The notes under the pieces: model-generated
Databases searched by the model: none
The model's input: the letters and a program-made list of their open reading frames with translations, nothing else
Told to the model about the DNA's origin: nothing
Shown: positions 57,363-64,000 of the stretch, piece after piece
How positions within the stretch are numbered: the first letter of the stretch is position 1
How the letters are laid out: the number at the start of each line of letters is the position of its first letter
Source: Tritrichomonas musculus
Lineage: Eukaryota > Parabasalia > Tritrichomonadida > Tritrichomonadidae
Direction: 5' to 3'
Length of the DNA stretch: 64,000 nt
NCBI GenBank assembly: GCA_039105265.1
Contig: JAPFFF010000004.1
Location: 7,855,501 to 7,919,500 of the forward strand
Translations under genes and position numbers: made by a program

Positions 57363-60011
57363 TTACACCATCTTCGCCGAATATCTGTGATTAGCAGATC
57401 TTTTGGCGTAATCCTTGAGCCTGTAAACCTCGACCTCCTTTACGATATCGGTAGCGTTGTTCTCGTCTCCTGTTATGAGTGATGGCGAACCGAAGGTGAA
57501 GCACTCGTCACTTTCGACGGCCGATAAATCGGCATTCAATTTGATAGCGGACTGCGGGCCGCCGATAGCGAGTCCATCGGGAGACGATAATACGAACATG
57601 CTATTTGGGCAAGGATGCTTCTGGTAAATTTGTGGCAGGGAAGCGTCGAACACGAGGGTGTTTGGCCTTCCGTAGAAAGAGTTGCCTGAGTCATATTTGA
57701 GAGGGTCACTCAAAAGTGCCCCGAATCTTTTGCCAGACAAAGTCTCAATTACAATTATGTGAGGCAGTGTGCATTGATAATAACCGACACCGTTATTATC
57801 GTTGTTGTTAACCTCGCTGCTTGACAAATTGTCATTGAATAAATTGAGGCTATTTTTACCGTTCAGATTCAAATTTGAATTGGAATTCAAATTGCTCGAG
57901 CTGAACATGATGCTGCTATTACTGCTAAGTATCGATGCCGAGCTCGAATACGACGGTGAATACGATAGCATCGTGGCGCTGATCAAGTTCTCCAATGACG
58001 CGCCGTTCAAAGACTTCGCGAAGACAAGTTGGCACGAGAAACGATGATAGACAGGCGGAAGCCGTGACCGAATTGAATAGAAAAGGTGGACGTCAAGAAG
58101 CCTTCCTCCGTGAATTTTGGGAAGGTTTTGTTTAATCGACGGTGCCATCATTTTCTGAGCTGCGTCGATCTCGTCATTCGATGCCAGCAAAGTCCGCTTG
58201 ATTGACGGCTCGAAGCTCGATGGAGAGAAGTGAAACTGCGTCGAACCGGAACCTTTTATGAGTGTCTTCTTATTCTTAGGACGGAAAGTTGGATCGTTGT
58301 CCAACGACGACGATAGCAAAGAATCGGTTTCTTTATCAAAAGAAGGGTTACTTGGCTTTCTGTCGAATGAGCTCAAGTTTATATTTTCGGTTTTATTGGC
58401 CTGGTTGCTGTAGCTTCCGCAGGTGTTCATGTTGTTGTTGTTGCTATCGTTTACGATATCGTTAATATTCATTTTGAGGTCATTTTGATCGGAATTTTTG
58501 ATATCGACTAGATTCAAATTGATGTCGATATCGTTATCGTTATCGTCATCGTTGTAATAGTTCATTTCGTTGTTGTACTCCTCCTCGTAATTGACGTTGT
58601 CGTCAGACGGATGCTCGGCTTCAATGAGCTGCTCAAAGGAGACAAGAGCGCGGTCATCTTCCCGTATCTCGAACGGCATCATCTTCTTGTTCTTCGGATC
58701 CATGTAGCTCTGCTCGAGGGCGATGATTCGGCGCCATTTTCCGATGTCGATTCTTTCGACGTTCTTTATTATGAAGCTCTTCATGACGTTCACTTCGGCC
58801 AGTCTTTCGAGCGCGTTCACAATGACACCGACAAAGGAGTCAACGTCAGTTGCTTGCAGAAGGTTTCGCTCTTCGCTCTGGAGCAGTGCGAGCGAGAACT
58901 GGAGGATGAACTTGCGGCCTTCAACAACGAAGCAGTCAAAAAGTGTAAGCGCGCTTTGCAAGGGAATGAAAGGGAAGAAAAACATTGGTGCGCAGACAAG
59001 ATGAATGGCTTCCATGTTAACACCAATGCTCTCTGCATGACGAACAACGTTCTTGACAAGTTTCTCGCATAAAAGTCGGAAAACTGAGGATTCAGCAAGT
59101 AACGCTGGACGCGATAAAATAAAGTAAAAGTTGTTCTCTGTCTTGCTGCGGTTGACCATCGCTGTGAGAGCCAAATAGGCAAGCGAGGGCTCTAAATAAA
59201 GAAGTAGTAATGAGGCTGCCGTGGAGACCATTGGCGAGAATTCAACGGTCCCACATTGTGCGTGTGCAAATACGTGTAAAAAAGTGGATATTTGTAGCTG
59301 TATGGCGGGCGGTAGAAAGGTTAAGGTATCAATTCGGCCTCCTAAAAAGGAATCAAATTCAACATCTGCTAATGGTATGTTGGTTTCGGCTTCGGCTGCT
59401 GTGGCTGCATGACATGCTTGTTCCCACGCATCGGAAAATTGTAATGAAAGTTTGAACCCGCCTGAGGCGGAAAACCAAAAGCGTCTGCGTAATGAATGCG
59501 GTAAACCGGGAGTTGAAAGTACTAATTTGCGAAAATTGTCATCATTTTCTAACATATATGAAATATTTGACGGGCTGCCGGTTTGTGATCGCTTCTGAAA
59601 AAATCCTAATCCTTTCGATTTTTTTTGTCTGTCGTTTAAAGAGGGAGAATTTGGAAGAGATAAAGATTGATCTGTAGAATTAATATTAAAATTAGGCTGA
59701 AGAGGAATATTTCCAGAACTTGAATCTGAGATTTTATCTTGAATTGGTGTTGAAGATGAAGAAGAAAAAGGAATATTAGATCCATTATAGCTTGCACAGG
59801 TCGTTATTGAATTTTGCGGTATATTAATGGAATTTGCCCTATTTAGGGAAGGAGAGAGAGGGATACAATAAATTTTGCAATATTTTATTTCTCGAGATCG
59901 ATCTTCATTTTGCCAATCGATAGGAAAAGTAATTCCAATCTTGTCAAAAAGGCCAAATACACCTGGTACATTAAGTTTAAGTCGTTCAACTGTATTATAA
60001 ATGATAAACAT
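57363..60011 (-). CDS. TBC and TLDc domain protein (TBC1D24/Skywalker-like)
   Basis: An 882-aa protein. Residues about 160-430 form a TBC (Rab-GAP-like) domain: STPGLPHSLRRRFWFS, HVFAHAQCGTVEFSP, LLLYLEPSLAYLAL. The catalytic Arg-finger motif (I-x-x-D-x-x-R) is not evident while the Gln-bearing motif is partly kept (HAQCG), as in TBC1D24, whose GAP activity is doubtful. A disordered Asn/Asp/Ser-rich linker (about 450-640) follows. The C-terminal 230 residues are a TLDc domain: GRLLDVHLFYSI, IIVIETLSGKRFGALLSD, LAIGGPQSAIKLNADL, CFTFGSPSL, EVEVYRL. In animals the pair acts in vesicle traffic and oxidative-stress response. A Ser/Asn insert of about 65 residues breaks the TLDc domain. Frame intact. 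Confidence 0.87.
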   Translation of the reverse strand: MFIIYNTVERLKLNVPGVFGLFDKIGITFPIDWQNEDRSREIKYCKIYCIPLSPSLNRANSINIPQNSITTCASYNGSNIPFSSSSSTPIQDKISDSSSGNIPLQPNFNINSTDQSLSLPNSPSLNDRQKKSKGLGFFQKRSQTGSPSNISYMLENDDNFRKLVLSTPGLPHSLRRRFWFSASGGFKLSLQFSDAWEQACHAATAAEAETNIPLADVEFDSFLGGRIDTLTFLPPAIQLQISTFLHVFAHAQCGTVEFSPMVSTAASLLLLYLEPSLAYLALTAMVNRSKTENNFYFILSRPALLAESSVFRLLCEKLVKNVVRHAESIGVNMEAIHLVCAPMFFFPFIPLQSALTLFDCFVVEGRKFILQFSLALLQSEERNLLQATDVDSFVGVIVNALERLAEVNVMKSFIIKNVERIDIGKWRRIIALEQSYMDPKNKKMMPFEIREDDRALVSFEQLIEAEHPSDDNVNYEEEYNNEMNYYNDDDNDNDIDINLNLVDIKNSDQNDLKMNINDIVNDSNNNNMNTCGSYSNQANKTENINLSSFDRKPSNPSFDKETDSLLSSSLDNDPTFRPKNKKTLIKGSGSTQFHFSPSSFEPSIKRTLLASNDEIDAAQKMMAPSIKQNLPKIHGGRLLDVHLFYSIRSRLPPVYHRFSCQLVFAKSLNGASLENLISATMLSYSPSYSSSASILSSNSSIMFSSSNLNSNSNLNLNGKNSLNLFNDNLSSSEVNNNDNNGVGYYQCTLPHIIVIETLSGKRFGALLSDPLKYDSGNSFYGRPNTLVFDASLPQIYQKHPCPNSMFVLSSPDGLAIGGPQSAIKLNADLSAVESDECFTFGSPSLITGDENNATDIVKEVEVYRLKDYAKRSANHRYSAKMV

Positions 60012-61149
60012 CGCAGATTAGAAAAGGGGAAGAAATCGTAAATTATAACCGTATTTCCTTTAAATAAAAAATTTGTAGATCAATTTAAAAAGTTGGTGGT
60101 TTATCTGTTTCTATTTTTATTTTTTTCGTTTTCTGAATATTTCTGAAGATATATTGAATTTAAATTCATCGATCCTCTTTTTGGACTATTGATTTTCTTT
60201 GAAAAAATCGAACGGTCTGTATTAAAAAGTATTAACGATATTATCTAAAGATTTTCTCGTATTAGAGTCAAAAATGATTAAAATTGCGCAAACAGCTGAA
60301 AAGAATCTTTAATCATTATAGCATATTTTATTTAAACCCACATATTTTGAGCCAAACAGGACCAAGTATCAAATATTCTTTTTTATTTTTCGTTTTATTG
60401 TAAAAATAAACAACCAACGAAGGTGATAAAAGTATCGTATTGATGTTCAGTTTTATACGATTATTACTGAAGTAGTTGCAACGTTCAATAATATAATTTT
60501 TTTAAATTTCTAACCGATTTTATAGAAATTAATAGAGAAAACAAAATTTGAATAGTCTCATTTCAATGATTACATATGATCGCCAAGTTTTTTTTGTTTT
60601 GAACCAAATAATTATATCTTGGATTTGAAAAGCAGCATTAATTATCCGCAAAATTTTCAATTTTTTTGCAGAAAAATGTTTCATATGTAATTTAATATAT
60701 GATTATCCATATTTAATGGTATTCTCTCAAAATAAGCTATCAAACTTAATCTATCTACGTTAACATTAGGGGAAACATTAACGAATAATCGATTATTATC
60801 AGCAGCTGATAATCATAAACAAAAGATGTTAACTGAGATTCCTCAACCAACAATCATAAAAACTGATAAAATTCTGATGAATGAAGCAGGAGACAAATCC
60901 ACAGATGATTTATTAAGTTCCAATAGTACCTTTACAATAATCACAACTGCAATGGGTTTGTTTAATGCTATTATTATGAATGTACCTTTTCATGAAGGAG
61001 CTTGTTGCAATAAATATTGACGTAATTCATACTACAAGTATTTATTTCTTTTTAATATCATCAGAAACCAAAGAAGCAGATTTTTTTAATAAAGGAGAAT
61101 CAGAGTTAATAAAGATATTTATTCTTTTCCTTTAAGCTTTTTTTAAATA
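60012..61149. other. 1.1 kb without an intact gene; one ORF fragment
   Basis: At about 60730-61020 (+) an open frame, with its first ATG at 60826, reads MLTEIPQPTIIKTDKI, ...DKSTDDLLSSNSTFTIITT, ending VPFHEGACCNKY. The composition is coding-like, but it is short, extends upstream without an ATG and has no family I know. It may be a gene relic. The rest shows nothing. Confidence 0.35.
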
Positions 61150-61757
61150 AACTGGAACCAAAAAGTCAGTACCGCCAAATAAGTTATCAAAAAGTTTTAT
61201 ATATGTTTATTAATATTTTTTTCTTAAAATCGTAGCAAATTAGGCCAATTATCGCATTTAGACTCCCAAGACCGATATCATCAAATGTACATCCGATGTA
61301 TTATACCATAAATTGCAAGATTTTTCCAATTTGTTCATGCTTTTATAAAATCGCATATCTTTGAAATTACATTGTTACTTGATTTTCTTACCTACCTTAT
61401 TTAGTAATCCGACAGAAAAATAGGAAAACTTTTCCTTACAACTAGTTCCAACTAATACTATTATAGATACAATACTATATTTAAGTTATTCTCCTCAAGA
61501 TCTTTTTTTTTTATATAACTTAAAAGTCAACACACATATACTAAATGGAAACTTAGGAAAGAAAATTAATTACAGTGTTAATAATTAAGATAATTAAGAT
61601 ATATTTTTTTTATTTTTATAAACTTTTTGAAGCGGCCAAAATCTCAGTACCAATTATTTTCACTTTTTGAGGCAATTTTATTTTATTTTTCTCTTCATTT
61701 CTTTTGAATTTTCACTTTTTTGAGAACTTTGGTGGTACTGAGTTTTTGGTTCCAGTT
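61150..61757. mobile_element. 0.6-kb MITE with 30-bp TIRs and TA borders
   Basis: Ends AACTGGAACCAAAAAGTCAG... (61150-61179) and the complement of AACTGGAACCAAAAACTCAG... (61728-61757) differ at two positions in 30 bp and are bordered by TA. A subterminal copy of the word CCAAAATCTCAGTACCA lies at about 61637. It is non-coding. The AACTG start resembles that of element D at 54860, so the two may share a transposase family. Confidence 0.8.
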
Positions 61758-61979
61758 TAGTTAATTTTTTTTTTTTTCTGTTATAAAAACAATTATATTT
61801 CAAATATTTATATCTATAAAAATAATTGGAAAAACCATTTTACTTTTTAGAATTTATTTATAATTATTAATTTATTAATAAATTTAACATTTTAATACTA
61901 ATTTAAATAAATTATTGCTAAGATAAAAATGTTTTGATAATTAAATAGTTTATTATAACTTTTATCTAAAGACATAAAA

Positions 61980-63887
61980 ATGCTTAGCAATATCAATTCT
62001 ATCAATGAAATCGATATTAACAAATTTGATAATCACGGAGTGATCAAGCCAGGCTGTTTTGGAATTGTTTATAAAATCCAAGAAAAGAGAACTCATAATT
62101 TATTTGCAGCCAAAATTTTAATAGGAGATTATAGCAATGAGCAATTCAAAACAATGATTGATCGAGAAATTGCAATTTTGAAATTTGTTAATCATCCAAC
62201 AATTATAAAATATTTCGGATATTCTTTACGTGATGTTCACAATGAAAACAATGTAACAATTATAACAGAATTCGCCAAAAACGGATCATTATCCGATATT
62301 CTTGAAAAAATTCTCTCAAGTAATGGGCCATCAAATTATGACAATACAACACGCCAAATCATCCTCACAGGAATTTCTAGAGGGATGAAATATTTGCATG
62401 ATCTTAATATTATTCATCGTGACCTTAAACCAGACAATATTTTATTAGATGAAAATTTTCGACCGTTAATAACCGATTTTGGGCTTTCAAAATTCTACCA
62501 AGGCTCGTATTCAAATATACAATCACAAATCGTCGGAACATCGATTTACATGGCGCCAGAAGTTCACAGTGGCATCAATTATGATTCAAAAGCAGACGTT
62601 TATTCATTTGGCATTTTAATGTACGAAGTTGTGATGGACGCAGTTCCGTATCCGAAGCTAAAAAATCATGAAATTGGCATTAATGAATTCAAGGATAAAG
62701 TAGTGAATCATAACTATCGTCCTGAATTTAAATATCATGTTAAAGAGTCAATCAAAACATTGATAGAAAAATGTTGGTCAGCTGATCCAAAAGAACGGCC
62801 AACATTCAGTGAAATTTACGATATGCTTTCATCGAAAGATGATGGTACTTATCTTCTTGATGACGTTGATATTGATGAATTTAATCTTTATGTGGAAGAT
62901 ATCAATAAAGCAAGCACGCCAATTGATGAACTCATAAACAAAATGGAGAAAATTGAGAAAGAAAAAAATAAATTACAAAATTATTCTGAACAATTAGAAA
63001 ATGAAAACAATGAAATTAAAGATATAGCTGACAAATTACTGAATGAGAACAATAAACTTATTGAAACTTGCCAACATTTTAACGATGAAGTCAATAAGAA
63101 ATCTGCATTTTTATCAGGAAACAAAATGCAGCATGCATTATACACAATTTTGAGTGAAATAATTGTTTTTATTTTTATCAATAGCTTCTATTTTGAAATC
63201 AATTATTATTATGTGTTTTTAATTGCAAGTCAATTATTTATTTGTTTTTCATTATTTTATGAATACAAAGCATCATATTATTCTAATTATAAAACAATAA
63301 ATTGTCGATATCATTTGTTATATTTAGCTATATTTGTTATCAATATTATCATTCATACTTTTGCTCTAAAACCAAAAAATGATGATGATGCTTTTAATGC
63401 TTTATATTTATTACAAATTGTTCTTTACATCATTGTTATGAATACAAAAGAATCTTTTTTATTAATCACTCAATTTAGCTTTTTTGCAAATGCATTTTGG
63501 CATTTTTCAGCACAGAAAGCCATCAATTATTTTATTGCAATTTTAAATATACTCCAGTATATATTTTACTTATTAGAAAAAAATGTCTATAATCTGATTT
63601 TTATCTTAGAAGCCATTGTTATTACATGCAATTATTCTCAATTAAAAGAAATTATATATCCTATTGCTTTCATACAAATCATTCTATTTCTTTTCACAAA
63701 TGTCAAGTGCTTATATCTAGCCCCGATATTATTGCTAGCTATTGGCTTGTTTATTATTAAGGCTCTATATGATTTGGTCAAGTCTGATAAAGCAAGTTCT
63801 GGTTTTATAGCAGCCGCTCTTTTATATGGCTTTAATACAATTGTTTTAATAGCTACCTGCATCTACAAAATGTTTTTCTGTTGTTAA
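61980..63887 (+). CDS. protein kinase (TKL-like) with coiled coil and multi-pass membrane tail
   Basis: A 635-aa protein. The kinase domain (about 14-288) has a relaxed glycine loop KPGCFGIVY, Lys45 in FAAKIL, Glu63, the catalytic loop HRDLKPDN (Asp148, Asn153), DFG (Asp166), APE (193-195), and the C-lobe signature KCWSADPKERPTF, typical of TKL kinases. All catalytic residues are present. A coiled coil (about 316-372) follows, then about eight to ten hydrophobic segments from residue 388 to 627, so the C-terminal 250 residues form a membrane domain with no family I recognise. No signal peptide: the kinase and coiled coil are likely cytosolic with the tail in an organelle or plasma membrane. 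No clear Inr lies upstream. Confidence 0.92.
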   Translation: MLSNINSINEIDINKFDNHGVIKPGCFGIVYKIQEKRTHNLFAAKILIGDYSNEQFKTMIDREIAILKFVNHPTIIKYFGYSLRDVHNENNVTIITEFAKNGSLSDILEKILSSNGPSNYDNTTRQIILTGISRGMKYLHDLNIIHRDLKPDNILLDENFRPLITDFGLSKFYQGSYSNIQSQIVGTSIYMAPEVHSGINYDSKADVYSFGILMYEVVMDAVPYPKLKNHEIGINEFKDKVVNHNYRPEFKYHVKESIKTLIEKCWSADPKERPTFSEIYDMLSSKDDGTYLLDDVDIDEFNLYVEDINKASTPIDELINKMEKIEKEKNKLQNYSEQLENENNEIKDIADKLLNENNKLIETCQHFNDEVNKKSAFLSGNKMQHALYTILSEIIVFIFINSFYFEINYYYVFLIASQLFICFSLFYEYKASYYSNYKTINCRYHLLYLAIFVINIIIHTFALKPKNDDDAFNALYLLQIVLYIIVMNTKESFLLITQFSFFANAFWHFSAQKAINYFIAILNILQYIFYLLEKNVYNLIFILEAIVITCNYSQLKEIIYPIAFIQIILFLFTNVKCLYLAPILLLAIGLFIIKALYDLVKSDKASSGFIAAALLYGFNTIVLIATCIYKMFFCC

Positions 63888-64000
63888 AATAATAGATTTT
63901 ATTGGCCAATTCGAATAGTAGCAAAAAGCTGAAGAGGATTTGAGACATCTTCAGAAAAAAATGAAGTATAAAAGTTTCTTAAATTTCTTTTAAATTATGA

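Noticed and set aside
1-64000. CRISPR array or prokaryotic operon structure
   Set aside because: The tandem repeats have no unique spacers, and the genes are clearly eukaryotic, on both strands and each with its own promoter region.
1-64000. Retroelements or capsid-bearing elements
   Set aside because: I saw no reverse transcriptase, integrase with DDE of retroviral type, capsid, packaging ATPase or protein-primed polymerase signature in any frame.

Overview
This 64 kb window is AT-rich, intron-poor protist DNA that looks like a parabasalid, most likely Tritrichomonas or a close relative of Trichomonas. The signs are DUF3447-type ankyrin proteins, a BspA-like leucine-rich-repeat (LRR) segment, a TKL-like kinase, poly-asparagine tracts, many TIR DNA transposons and, just upstream of several start codons, TCAYTWYTCATT-like initiator (Inr) motifs of the kind known from trichomonads. 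I saw no spliceosomal intron that I could support. The genus call is inference.

Layout. 1-5.2 kb: decayed pieces (truncated ankyrin paralogue, small ORF, Sel1-repeat fragment) and a 25-bp minisatellite. 5.2-17.2 kb: housekeeping block with a GH36 raffinose synthase/alpha-galactosidase-like enzyme, ribosomal stalk protein P0, a low-complexity protein with a possible VPS9-like end, and a UBR-box E3 ubiquitin ligase. 17.3-31.3 kb: transposon-rich land with hAT-type elements (8-bp target duplications), TA/TTAA-flanked MITE-like elements, decayed host ORFs, tRNA-Lys(CTT), a tyrosine-recombinase gene inside two nested sets of inverted repeats, and one intact ankyrin gene. 31.5-36.1 kb: a frameshifted helical gene and a broken ankyrin gene fused in frame to a BspA-like LRR tail. 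36.5-41.6 kb: a WD40-like protein with a long charged tail. 41.6 kb: tRNA-Lys(TTT). 41.8-54.5 kb: one 4222-residue gene with four Hsp90-like (sacsin/NO VEIN type) ATPase modules and a C-terminal NOV_C/DUF3883-like PD-(D/E)XK domain; its middle is a near-perfect in-frame 2910-bp tandem duplication. 54.8-55.9 kb: a transposon with a MITE inside it. 56.4-60.0 kb: a small unknown gene and a TBC-TLDc (TBC1D24-like) protein. 60.8-64 kb: an ORF fragment, a MITE, and a kinase with a multi-pass membrane tail.

The genes are independent eukaryotic transcription units on both strands; I see no operon. Themes that recur are protein turnover and traffic (UBR ligase, TBC-TLDc), lineage-expanded signalling/repeat families (kinase, ankyrin, LRR, Sel1) and mobile DNA. 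The strongest candidates for something new are the giant ATPase-nuclease gene and the nested tyrosine-recombinase element.
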